Shown: positions 8,126-16,115 of the stretch, piece after piece
How the letters are laid out: the number at the start of each line of letters is the position of its first letter
Position numbering within the stretch: the stretch's first letter is position 1
Assembly: GCA_023402015.1 (NCBI GenBank)
Contig: JAEXCU010000013.1
Coordinates: forward strand, 71,466-135,465
From: Pseudomonadota bacterium
Lineage (GTDB): Bacteria > Pseudomonadota > Alphaproteobacteria > Rs-D84
Direction of reading: 5' to 3'
Length of the DNA stretch: 64,000 nucleotides
Program-made: the position numbers and the translations under genes
The notes under the pieces: model-generated
What the model saw: the letters and a program-made list of their open reading frames with translations, nothing else
Databases searched by the model: none
What the model was told of the DNA's origin: nothing

Positions 8126-9322
8126 ATGTCTGATAAAAAATTGACCCGCGATTTAAAATTAATGATTGTGTTTTCCAGTCTGCGCAAAATATCAGATTTG
8201 TTTTTGGGCACGTTTTTGATTTCGTTCATTATGCAATTATCTGCAAATGAAATATTAAACATATCTTTGTATAAATTGTTTGAATATGTCGCAACCGCCG
8301 CCGGATATTTTCTGTTCGCCCATTGGTGCAAACGATACAGCAAAGTTGCCGTCTTTGCCCTGAATGTTATCCCCAAAGCATTTGTTTTTGGTGCCATTAT
8401 TTACCTGGGCGATAATGTTGTTAACTATGTCGTGGAATTGGGAATTTTAATTGGCCTGGGGGCGGCGATGTTCCATTTGCCAATGAACACCATGACTGGG
8501 GAAAAGGTTGCCGCGCCCGTTATGGGACGTTATTTGGGAATTAAAAATGCGGTGGATTATATGGTTAAAATTGTTGCGCCGGTTATGTTGGGTGCATTTA
8601 TCACCGTTGGATCATATGTGGAAATCGCATATGTTTTGCTGGCGTTATCCATTGTGGAATTTGGGTTAACGTTCTTTTTATCGCCGTCGCGGCACCGCAG
8701 CCGCAAGCCAATTGATTTTTCAGGATTTTTTGCCTGTATGATGCGATTTGCAATATTGCGTAAATTGTTTTTGTTGGAAATCCTGCGCGGTTTCAGCATC
8801 GGATTGTTGGGCACAATCATTCCAATGTACACGGTTTACATGTTTCATACGGACCTGAACCTGGGGATATTTACGACAATATTTGCAATTTGTTCCATTT
8901 TAACATCACTGTTATTGGGAAAATATGGCCGTCAAAAAACGCAACCAAAGATGTTATGGATTTGCATGGTTGTAATATTGTTCGGATTGTCCCTGTTTGT
9001 TTTCCATACAACGCCGGCCACATTCTTGGTTTATAATTTCGTATATGCAACGGCAATTTGCGTACTGAATTTAATCGCAGATACCAACATGTTTAATCTG
9101 TCTAAATCGCGGTGCGTGACGGTAAATCACAAGATAGAATATTTTGTATTTCGTGATTTTGCATTATTCATCGGTCGGTGGATTGGATTTGTCTGCCTGA
9201 TGTACATTGGTGTATTTGGCAACGCGTCCTGGTTGCGTTATTTATTGGTTGTAATTACTGCATCAATCTTGGCATCGGGGGCAGTATCGGTCAAAATTTC
9301 CCAACATATCCGCGGGCGGTAA
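8126..9322 (+). CDS. MFS-like multi-pass membrane transporter
   Basis: 398 residues with about eleven or twelve hydrophobic segments in two halves, separated by a basic cytoplasmic loop near residue 190 (SPSRHRSRK). The arrangement is that of the major facilitator superfamily. I see no motif that identifies a substrate. The gene stands alone between the LptM-like gene and oleate hydratase. The ribosome binding site before the ATG is weak. Confidence 0.65.
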   Translation: MSDKKLTRDLKLMIVFSSLRKISDLFLGTFLISFIMQLSANEILNISLYKLFEYVATAAGYFLFAHWCKRYSKVAVFALNVIPKAFVFGAIIYLGDNVVNYVVELGILIGLGAAMFHLPMNTMTGEKVAAPVMGRYLGIKNAVDYMVKIVAPVMLGAFITVGSYVEIAYVLLALSIVEFGLTFFLSPSRHRSRKPIDFSGFFACMMRFAILRKLFLLEILRGFSIGLLGTIIPMYTVYMFHTDLNLGIFTTIFAICSILTSLLLGKYGRQKTQPKMLWICMVVILFGLSLFVFHTTPATFLVYNFVYATAICVLNLIADTNMFNLSKSRCVTVNHKIEYFVFRDFALFIGRWIGFVCLMYIGVFGNASWLRYLLVVITASILASGAVSVKISQHIRGR

Positions 9323-9403
9323 ATCCCAGGCAAAGCATCCTGTTATTCATGTATTAATTCTGTATTAACCTGGACGTGTATAAAAACACCAAAAGGAGGA
9401 TAC

Positions 9404-11176
9404 ATGTATTTCAGCAATGGAAATTACGAAGCATTTGCCAACCCGCAAAAGCCCAAAGATGTGGATAAAAAATCTGCATACATTATCGGCGGCGGTCTGG
9501 CGGGATTGGCCGCGGCGGTATTTTTAATTCGCGATGGTAAAATGGCCGGCAAAAAAATCCAAATTTTTGAAGAACTGGATTTGGCCGGTGGCAGTATGGA
9601 CGGAATTTTAAATCCCCAACGTGGATACATCATTCGTGGCGGCCGCGAAATGGAGGCCCACTTTGAAACCCTGTGGGATTTATTCCGGTCCATTCCGTCA
9701 TTGGAAAACCAAGACGTATCTGTGTTGGATGAATTTTATTGGCTGAACAAATCCGACCCCAGTTTTTCACATTGCCGTGTTATTGAAAACCGGGGCAAAC
9801 GCATGAAGTCTGATGGTAAATTAACCCTGACCCAGGGGGCCATTCGGGAACTGATTGACCTGGCCCTGACGCCCGAAGAAGATTTGCAAGATGTTCAGAT
9901 TGACCAGGTGTTCAGTGAAGAATTCTTTGAATCAAATTTCTGGTTGTATTGGGCGACAATGTTTGCATTTGAAAAATGGGCGTCTGCAATGGAAATGCGG
10001 CGCTATATTTTGCGCTTTATTCATCATGTGGGAACATTGGCTGATATGTCTGCATTAAAGTTCACAAAATATAATCAATATGAATCACTGATTACGCCAT
10101 TGGTGAAATGGTTGGAAAAACAGGGTGTGAAATTTCATTACGACACGCGCGTGATAAATGTTCTGATTGATTCCACGCCTGACAGAAAGGTTGCCCAGAA
10201 AATTCAATTAACCAAGGGTGGCAAAAAACGGGAAATATCACTGACCCCAGATGATTTGGTCTTTATTACCAACGGTTCCATTACCGAAAGTACAACGTAT
10301 GGCGACAATGATACGCCCGCATCGCAAAAACATGAACTGGGGGGCAGTTGGGAATTATGGAAAAACATTGCGGCCCAGGACCCAGAATTTGGACATCCGG
10401 AAAAGTTCTGTGAAAATATCCCGGCGGCAAACTGGGTAATGTCTGCAACGATAACATTGACGGACGACCGTGTTGTGCCGTATATTAAACGCATCTGTAA
10501 AAAAGACCCGCACAGCGGATCAATCGTCAGCAGTGGCCCCGTTACAATCAAGGATTCCAATTGGCTGTATGGATTCAGCATTTCGCGTCAACCGCATTTC
10601 CGCAGTCAAAAACCAAACGAATTGATTGTTTGGACGTATGGGTTGTTGTCCGATACCCCGGGCAATTACGTGCGCAAAAAAATTGCAGACTGCACGGGCG
10701 CAGAATTGTGCGCGGAATGGTTGTATCATATCGGTGTGCCAATGGCCGAAATAGATGACATTGCGCATCACAGTGCAAATACTGTCCCGTCCCATATGCC
10801 GTATATCACGACGTATTTTATGCCACGCGCACTGGGCGACCGGCCGTTGGTGGTGCCACGGGGCGCAGTTAATTTCGCATTTATCGGAAACTATGCAGAA
10901 ACGGTTCGCGATACAGTGTTTACCACCGAATATTCCGTCCGCACCGCGATGGAGGCCGTGTACACATTACTGAACGTTGATCGTGGTGTGCCCGAAGTAT
11001 TTGATTCTTGCTTTGACGTTCGTGTATTGTTGCGCAGTATTTATTACCTGAACGACAAAAAGAAATTAAGCGAAATAGACCTGCCTTGGTTTATGAAAGT
11101 TCTGGAAAAACGCGGAATGAAGAAAATCCAAGATACGTATCTGGAACAATTATTAAAACAGGCAGATTTGGTTTAA
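9404..11176 (+). CDS. ohyA: Oleate hydratase
   Basis: 590 residues, full length for the family. The FAD-binding Rossmann motif is IIGGGLAGLAAAV (near residue 28), followed by the GGSMDG and GGREME blocks typical of myosin-cross-reactive antigen/oleate hydratases. These enzymes add water to the cis-9 double bond of oleate to give 10-hydroxystearate. In gut bacteria this detoxifies host unsaturated fatty acids. A strong AAAGGAGG site precedes the ATG. It is monocistronic, with a terminator 40 bases downstream. It fits a host-associated lifestyle (inference). Confidence 0.9.
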   Translation: MYFSNGNYEAFANPQKPKDVDKKSAYIIGGGLAGLAAAVFLIRDGKMAGKKIQIFEELDLAGGSMDGILNPQRGYIIRGGREMEAHFETLWDLFRSIPSLENQDVSVLDEFYWLNKSDPSFSHCRVIENRGKRMKSDGKLTLTQGAIRELIDLALTPEEDLQDVQIDQVFSEEFFESNFWLYWATMFAFEKWASAMEMRRYILRFIHHVGTLADMSALKFTKYNQYESLITPLVKWLEKQGVKFHYDTRVINVLIDSTPDRKVAQKIQLTKGGKKREISLTPDDLVFITNGSITESTTYGDNDTPASQKHELGGSWELWKNIAAQDPEFGHPEKFCENIPAANWVMSATITLTDDRVVPYIKRICKKDPHSGSIVSSGPVTIKDSNWLYGFSISRQPHFRSQKPNELIVWTYGLLSDTPGNYVRKKIADCTGAELCAEWLYHIGVPMAEIDDIAHHSANTVPSHMPYITTYFMPRALGDRPLVVPRGAVNFAFIGNYAETVRDTVFTTEYSVRTAMEAVYTLLNVDRGVPEVFDSCFDVRVLLRSIYYLNDKKKLSEIDLPWFMKVLEKRGMKKIQDTYLEQLLKQADLV

Positions 11177-11216
11177 TTAACACGATAAAAAATGTCATTT
11201 ATAATCATCATAAATA

Positions 11217-11246
11217 AAAACAGGCGATTAATTCGCCTGTTTTTAT
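11217..11246. terminator. Intrinsic terminator after oleate hydratase
   Basis: ACAGGCGA/TCGCCTGT stem with flanking A and T runs. It is directly followed by the displaced tRNA-Glu tail. Confidence 0.75.
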
Positions 11247-11268
11247 TTTGGCAGCCCCAACCAGATTC
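11241..11268 (-). repeat. Displaced copy of the tRNA-Glu 3' end
   Basis: 28 bases identical to the tRNA-Glu 3' end and its downstream flank at 11497-11524, in the same orientation. The copy stops within the T-arm. The DNA between copies contains a GCGAAAACAAG block (minus strand) that also occurs next to tRNA-Asp and tRNA-His. Confidence 0.7.
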
Positions 11269-11346
11269 CCTCGGCATAAAATGCCTGCGGGGAAACCGTA
11301 ACGGCTTGATTGCGCTGCGCTTATCTCGCCTACTTGTTTTCGCACA

Positions 11347-11397
11347 GTGTCAAATTTTGTGTCAAATTTTGTGTCAAATTTTGTGCAAATTTTGTGT
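11347..11397. repeat. 12-bp tandem repeat
   Basis: GTGTCAAATTTT repeated three times exactly, then a fourth copy lacking one T and a fifth partial copy. It lies in a non-coding gap between the displaced and intact tRNA-Glu ends. Confidence 0.85.
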
Positions 11398-11476
11398 AAA
11401 AATATGCTAAAAAATGTCAAAAAATGACGATTTGGGAAACAAATTATTAAACTATTGGGAAACGATAAATAATAAA

Positions 11477-11500
11477 AAACCGCAGAAATCTGCGGTTTTA
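11477..11500 (-). terminator. Intrinsic terminator of tRNA-Glu
   Basis: ACCGCAG/CTGCGGT stem with a U run on the minus strand, directly after the tRNA CCA. Confidence 0.75.
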
Positions 11501-11503
11501 TTT

Positions 11504-11579
11504 TGGCAGCCCCAACCAGATTCGAACTGGTGTTCTCGCCTTGAAAGGGCGGTGTCCTAGGCCTCTAGACGATGGGGCC
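11504..11579 (-). tRNA. tRNA-Glu(TTC)
   Basis: Acceptor stem GGCCCCA paired with TGGGGCT (G-U at the end), anticodon loop CTTTCAA, T-loop TTCGAAT, encoded CCA. Confidence 0.95.
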
Positions 11580-11678
11580 AAAACTGCCACATTAATGAAT
11601 TTATTCAATCCAAAAATGCTGGCAAATTATAACTGGCATTTTTTCTGTTGTCAAGTCAAAACGATGCCAGTTTTTCAT

Positions 11679-12134
11679 TTAGTTTTGTGCCGGGGCGGGT
11701 TGTACAACCTCTACTGCGGTGGTTTCTTCAACAACTTCGCCCGGGATGGTGTCAACCTGCTGAAAAACAATTTCTTTGCCCGCGCCGTTCTTTAATGTCA
11801 GGCGGCCGTCTTTTAAATCATATGTTTCAACGGTTGACATAAACTGGAAATAATCTTGCTCTGTTTGCATTGCGTCCATTGGTCCCATCATCATTGTGGA
11901 TGCCATTGGGCCGAATGCAATTTTGTTGCCGGATACTTCATATGGTCCGTTGTACAGATTTACAACACGACCGTTAACGCGCATTTCTGACGGGTCAAAA
12001 GACAAAATGATGTTTGTGCCTGTTGCATCAGAAACAAAGTTTGCACCCTTTAATGCCGCCGGGTTTGGTGTTTTGTCATTGCATGCCGCCAATGCCAAAA
12101 TTCCCGCCGCCAGTGCAAATGGTTTTATGTTCAT
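11679..12134 (-). CDS. META-domain lipoprotein
   Basis: 151 residues from the ATG at 12134, preceded by AGGGAGA; an upstream in-frame ATG at 12179 would disrupt the signal peptide. The lipobox is LALAAC, with Cys18. The body has the HslJ/META pattern: a strand with GTNIILSFD, RVNGRVVNLYNGPYEV, then MMMGPMDAMQTEQDYF and TYDLKDGRLTLKN. META proteins are envelope stress or resistance-associated beta proteins. The C-terminal 25 residues are Val/Pro/Glu-rich and probably flexible. Confidence 0.75.
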   Translation of the reverse strand: MNIKPFALAAGILALAACNDKTPNPAALKGANFVSDATGTNIILSFDPSEMRVNGRVVNLYNGPYEVSGNKIAFGPMASTMMMGPMDAMQTEQDYFQFMSTVETYDLKDGRLTLKNGAGKEIVFQQVDTIPGEVVEETTAVEVVQPAPAQN

Positions 12135-12241
12135 TATTTTTCTCCCTTGGTTGGTATGCCAAGTATAACATATTGTCAATCATAGTAAATGTTATTTTAT
12201 ACCCAATGAAAAACGCACCCGAATGGATGCGTTTTTTATTG

Positions 12242-12260
12242 TCTGGCGGGATTGAAGGGG
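12242..12260 (-). repeat. Displaced copy of the tRNA-Asp 3' end
   Basis: 19 bases identical to 12431-12449 of tRNA-Asp plus flank, same orientation. A terminator (AACGCA/TGCGTT) sits just below it at 12209-12237. The intervening DNA carries GTGAAAACAAG and CGCACAGTTTGAACC on the minus strand, matching the tRNA-His spacer. Confidence 0.7.
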
Positions 12261-12395
12261 TTGTAAATTCCCACCGCTGTGCGGCGGGCCCCTTTCGGCT
12301 TGTACGGTTCAAACTGTGCGTTGCTTGTTTTCACCAACTTCGCACACGAACCCTCTGCTTGGGTTCGCGCCCCTGGCATATTCATCAAGACAAAT

Positions 12396-12425
12396 AAAAA
12401 ACGTATCTTAAAAGATACGTTTTTA
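12396..12425 (-). terminator. Intrinsic terminator of tRNA-Asp
   Basis: AACGTATCTT/AAGATACGTT stem with flanking A and T runs, seven bases beyond the tRNA 3' end. Confidence 0.75.
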
Positions 12426-12431
12426 TTTATC

Positions 12432-12508
12432 TGGCGGGATTGAAGGGGCTCGAACCCTCGACCTTCTGCGTGACAGGCAGACGCTCTAACCAGCTGAGCT
12501 ACAACCCC
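12432..12508 (-). tRNA. tRNA-Asp(GTC)
   Basis: Acceptor GGGGTTG/CAATCCC, anticodon arm CTGC-CTGTCAC-GCAG with anticodon GTC, T-loop TTCGAGC, encoded CCA. Confidence 0.95.
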
Positions 12509-12570
12509 TGAAAGCCCACATATCTTATACTGACTGATAAATAATTGCAAGTATTTTTTTCATAAAAAAT

Positions 12571-12598
12571 AAAAATCCCCCATTGGGGGGATTTTTTT
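12571..12598 (-). terminator. Intrinsic terminator of gap
   Basis: ATCCCCC/GGGGGGAT stem flanked by A and T runs, just past the gap stop codon. Confidence 0.8.
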
Positions 12599-12611
12599 AT
12601 TTGTGGGATGA

Positions 12612-13613
12612 TTATTTAATCAGTTTTCCCATTGCAACGGCGGTATCACTCATGCGGTTAGAGAATCCCCATTCGTTGTCATACCATGCGCTGACATGAA
12701 CCAATTTATCGCCAACAACCTTGGTCTGTCCGGCGTCAAAAATGGAACTGTGCGCGTCGTGCGTGAAATCAACGGATACCAATGGTTTGTCATTGTATCC
12801 GAACGTGCGGGATTCGGCTGCCTTCATTGCGGCATTGACGGCTTCAACTGTTGCATCTTTTTCCAGATTAACAATTAATTCCACCACAGAAACGTCAGGG
12901 GTCGGAACGCGTATTGCAATGCCATCCAATTTACCCGCCAAATCTGGCAGTACCAGGCCAATTGCCTTGGCGGCGCCGGTGCTGGTTGGAATCATTGACA
13001 ATGCAGCGGCGCGTGCGCGACGGAAATCTTTGTGATTTTTATCCAACAATTGCTGGTCGCCGGTATATGCGTGAACGGTTGTCATCCAACCGGAAACAAT
13101 GCCGAATGTGTTATCCAAAACCTGGGCCACCGGGGCCAGACAGTTTGTTGTACAAGATGCATTGGAAACGATTAAATCCGCACTGGTCAATGTGTCTTGG
13201 TTAACGCCGTAAACGATTGTTGCGTCTGCGCCCGCAGATGGTGCAGATACCAACACGCGTTTTGCGCCGCGTTCCAGGTGAACACGTGCCTTGTCCGCGG
13301 CGGTGAACAGACCGGTGCATTCCATAACAACGTCAATATTCATTTCGCCCCATGGCAATTGTTCTGGGTCGCGTTGGGCAATGCATTTGATTTTCTGATT
13401 GCCGACGATAATTGTGTCGCCGTCTAATTTTACATCCATTGGCAATTTTCCATGTACGGAATCGTATTCCAACAAATATGCATTTTGTTCGGCCGGGGCC
13501 AAATCGTTAACTGCAACAAATTCAATATCTTCGCGGCCAGATTCCAATGCAGCGCGCAAAACCAAACGGCCGATACGGCCAAATCCGTTAATGGCAACTC
13601 TTACTTTTGACAT
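12612..13613 (-). CDS. gap: Glyceraldehyde-3-phosphate dehydrogenase
   Basis: 333 residues from the ATG at 13613 (AAAGGAA upstream). NAD-binding GFGRIGR at residues 8-14, catalytic Cys in SNASCTTNCLAP, and the HAYTGDQ and YDNEWGFSNR blocks are all present. It catalyses the phosphorylating oxidation of glyceraldehyde 3-phosphate in glycolysis/gluconeogenesis. It is a single-gene unit with its own promoter and terminator; no other glycolytic gene is adjacent. Confidence 0.95.
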   Translation of the reverse strand: MSKVRVAINGFGRIGRLVLRAALESGREDIEFVAVNDLAPAEQNAYLLEYDSVHGKLPMDVKLDGDTIIVGNQKIKCIAQRDPEQLPWGEMNIDVVMECTGLFTAADKARVHLERGAKRVLVSAPSAGADATIVYGVNQDTLTSADLIVSNASCTTNCLAPVAQVLDNTFGIVSGWMTTVHAYTGDQQLLDKNHKDFRRARAAALSMIPTSTGAAKAIGLVLPDLAGKLDGIAIRVPTPDVSVVELIVNLEKDATVEAVNAAMKAAESRTFGYNDKPLVSVDFTHDAHSSIFDAGQTKVVGDKLVHVSAWYDNEWGFSNRMSDTAVAMGKLIK

Positions 13614-13649
13614 TTTTATTTCCTTTCGTTTTATATTATTGGACAAGTT

Positions 13650-13679
13650 ATAATAGCACCATAAACACGCATATTACAA
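13650..13679 (-). promoter_or_regulatory. Promoter of gap
   Basis: Minus-strand TTGTAA, 18-base spacer, TATTAT, about 37 bases upstream of the gap start. Confidence 0.5.
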
Positions 13680-13716
13680 TTGAATTTTGATATTTCGCCA
13701 TTTATAATCAAACCAA

Positions 13717-14583
13717 ATGAAAACATATGATTCATATATTATTGCGGGCCCGACGGCATCGGGTAAATCTGACCTGGCACATAGATTGGCGGGTCAGGTC
13801 GGCGGGGTGGTCATAAACTGCGACAGTGTGCAAATATATCGCGGAATTGAAAACATATCGGCCAGTCCATTTGCCGGTCGCGAATTGCGTGATGAAATTG
13901 ATGGCGTCCCGTACAGGTTGTTTTCCATATTGGATTTGTCGCAACAAATTTCTGTGGCGGATTTTCTGGAATTGGCACGTCGTGAATATGACACGGCCAT
14001 CCGTGCCGGTCGCGTACCAATTTTTGTCGGTGGCACCGGATATTATATAAATGCGATTATAAATGGGATTTCGCCCATGCCAGATGTTTGTGCGGCCAAC
14101 CGTGCACGTGCACGTGATATGGTTGCGGCGGATATAGATGCCGCCCGAAAATTATTACCCGATGATTTTGCCGCCACAGACCCGCAACGTACGGCACGCG
14201 CACTGGAAGTTTTTTTTGAAACAGGTCGTCATTTAGCGGAATTTCAATCTTTGCCGCGGACCGGTGCAATTGTTCCGACGCCACATCGTATATTGATAAA
14301 TCCCGACCCGGATGTATTACGTGCCCGCATCGCGGCGCGAATTCCAAAAATGCTGGCCGGTGGTGCGGTGGACGAAGCCCAGGTGATAATAGACGCCGGA
14401 CTGAATGAAAACCGCGCGATTGGCGCGGCCGTACTGTGTCAAATGTTGCGTGGTCAAATTACGAACGATGAATGCATTGCAAAATGGATAACCCAGACAA
14501 ACCAATATGCAAAACGGCAACGAACATGGTTCAGAACCCAATTCGTGGCGGATACAGAAATTAATGATGCATATTTGGTTTAG
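13717..14583 (+). CDS. miaA: tRNA dimethylallyltransferase MiaA
   Basis: 288 residues. The P-loop is GPTASGKS at residue 10, with INCDSVQIYRG and VGGTGYYINA as further family blocks. MiaA transfers the dimethylallyl group to A37 of tRNAs that read codons starting with U. The last four bases overlap the end of the convergent next gene. The C-terminal region is slightly short compared with the ~300-residue norm, but the QYAKRQRTWFR motif is intact. Confidence 0.93.
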   Translation: MKTYDSYIIAGPTASGKSDLAHRLAGQVGGVVINCDSVQIYRGIENISASPFAGRELRDEIDGVPYRLFSILDLSQQISVADFLELARREYDTAIRAGRVPIFVGGTGYYINAIINGISPMPDVCAANRARARDMVAADIDAARKLLPDDFAATDPQRTARALEVFFETGRHLAEFQSLPRTGAIVPTPHRILINPDPDVLRARIAARIPKMLAGGAVDEAQVIIDAGLNENRAIGAAVLCQMLRGQITNDECIAKWITQTNQYAKRQRTWFRTQFVADTEINDAYLV

Positions 14584-15137
14584 CGTTTGTTCTGGCGAAC
14601 CGTTTCCAATGTAAATATTGATTGAACTTCGCGCATGATTTTTAAATCTTTGCGTGCCTGGCGCAGTGCATTTTCCCGTTTTTCCGCATTGCGGTATTGT
14701 GGATTGCGCCGACGTTTTTCGCGTTTTTCACGTTGTTTGGCAAACAGATTTTGTATAAAGGCATTGTTCACAAACAATGTGTTTTTCAGTTTTTCTTTTT
14801 CCTGTTTGCGCAATTCTTTGCGGGCCCGGTTGGATATTGGCAACGCGTGGCCATGCATTGTGAACGCAGATAAATAATCCGCCATTTGGGTTGTCAAAGA
14901 ATCCAAAAATTGGGGATCTGTATATTTGCCTTCCTGGCTGGGCAGTGTTGAAATAAATATTTTGGTTTTAAAAATTAAAAACTTTTCTGCGGCGGCGGAA
15001 TATGGTACCGCTTCGCGCCATTTGTTTCGGGTGGTGGCCTGACTCATATAAGAAGCACCAAACTGTTCCAAAAATTCACTGGTTATTGTGCGTGTGTAAT
15101 CGTTAAATGTTATATCCACTGCAGATTTGCGTCCCAT
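14580..15137 (-). CDS. Basic helical protein of unknown function
   Basis: 185 residues; AGGGGG seven bases before the ATG supports the start. No signal peptide or membrane segment. The second half is very rich in Lys, Arg and Gln (ELRKQEKEKLKN, KQREKREKRRRNPQ) and probably forms long charged helices, as in nucleic-acid-binding or structural proteins. It overlaps the miaA end by four bases in convergent orientation. Family not recognised. Confidence 0.5.
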   Translation of the reverse strand: MGRKSAVDITFNDYTRTITSEFLEQFGASYMSQATTRNKWREAVPYSAAAEKFLIFKTKIFISTLPSQEGKYTDPQFLDSLTTQMADYLSAFTMHGHALPISNRARKELRKQEKEKLKNTLFVNNAFIQNLFAKQREKREKRRRNPQYRNAEKRENALRQARKDLKIMREVQSIFTLETVRQNKR

Positions 15138-15217
15138 GATTGCCCCCTGATATAATGGTTTTTTAATAAATAGGACAAAATTCGGACTTTGTCAAGTGTC
15201 GTGTAGAAATTTATAGA

Positions 15218-16051
15218 TTATTTGTCAGATTTTGCAGTTTTCGTGGTTGTACGCCCACGGGATTTTACAATTTTTTTGTCTGTTTTTGGTTTTTGGGGGC
15301 GGACGTCTGTGGTTTTATCGGTTTTTGATGCGTTTGCCTGTTTATTCATTGAATAATATTCCAGCATTACCGCAATTAAAATGCCCGATTCCTGCATATT
15401 CTTGGAAAAAGCAATAACATTGTGAAATTCTGTTTCCAGTGTGCCCCATCCGGAATATTCCCAATCAATCAGGCCGACAATATCCATGGTTTTGCGATTA
15501 ACAATAATATTATTGCATATGTCGTTATGATTCCAACCGTCCCCGTCCTGGGTTCGCAGGTCTTCTATTTCAGCCGGGCGGGCATTATGAACCGCGGTGA
15601 TAAATTCGGCCAATTGGCGGCCCCATTTCCAACTGTTTCTGGAAATTGTGCGTAATGAAAATGTATTCAGGTTTTTCCCCGGTATAAAATCATATTTGTA
15701 ATACGTATATCCGCCCGCACGGACAATGTCAATTTTGGGAATACGCAGTGGCGATATATCTGCAAATGCATCGGTTATACGCTTTTCACGCATAATATGA
15801 TCCGCCGGTATTGATTTGTCGTAAAATTTACGAATTTTGAAAACGTATTTTTTGTCCACAATAAATCCGATATTCCATCCGCCCTTTATCATTTTTGTAT
15901 GACGAAAATTCAATTCCGGGAATGCCGCCCGCAGTGCACGGTATTTATTGCGCCAATCGTATAATTTCACCGTGCGAATTTGATTACGTTTTTGTTTACT
16001 GGGGATAAAGTTGCACAAGAAATCACATGTTTCAAAAAATAGTTTCCACAT
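15218..16051 (-). CDS. Aminoglycoside phosphotransferase (APH)-fold kinase
   Basis: 277 residues. Kinase-like features: a Lys in YVFKIRKFYD, the catalytic loop WNHNDICNNIIV (HxDxxxxN) and GLIDWEYSGWG in place of DFG. This is the APH/choline-kinase fold, which phosphorylates small molecules such as choline, sugars or antibiotics. The C-terminal ~45 residues are a basic tail rich in Lys, Thr and Ser. The substrate cannot be read from the sequence; the gene stands alone, divergent from priA. Confidence 0.65.
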   Translation of the reverse strand: MWKLFFETCDFLCNFIPSKQKRNQIRTVKLYDWRNKYRALRAAFPELNFRHTKMIKGGWNIGFIVDKKYVFKIRKFYDKSIPADHIMREKRITDAFADISPLRIPKIDIVRAGGYTYYKYDFIPGKNLNTFSLRTISRNSWKWGRQLAEFITAVHNARPAEIEDLRTQDGDGWNHNDICNNIIVNRKTMDIVGLIDWEYSGWGTLETEFHNVIAFSKNMQESGILIAVMLEYYSMNKQANASKTDKTTDVRPQKPKTDKKIVKSRGRTTTKTAKSDK

Positions 16052-16115
16052 ATATTAATCCATTTGATAGGTTTGTATAAATGGTATTGAAAAAAACGAA
16101 AAAAACAAGTACTTT

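Noticed and set aside
12236..12550. 104-codon minus-strand ORF
   Set aside because: It reads through tRNA-Asp and its displaced tail; such tRNA-derived ORFs are artefacts.
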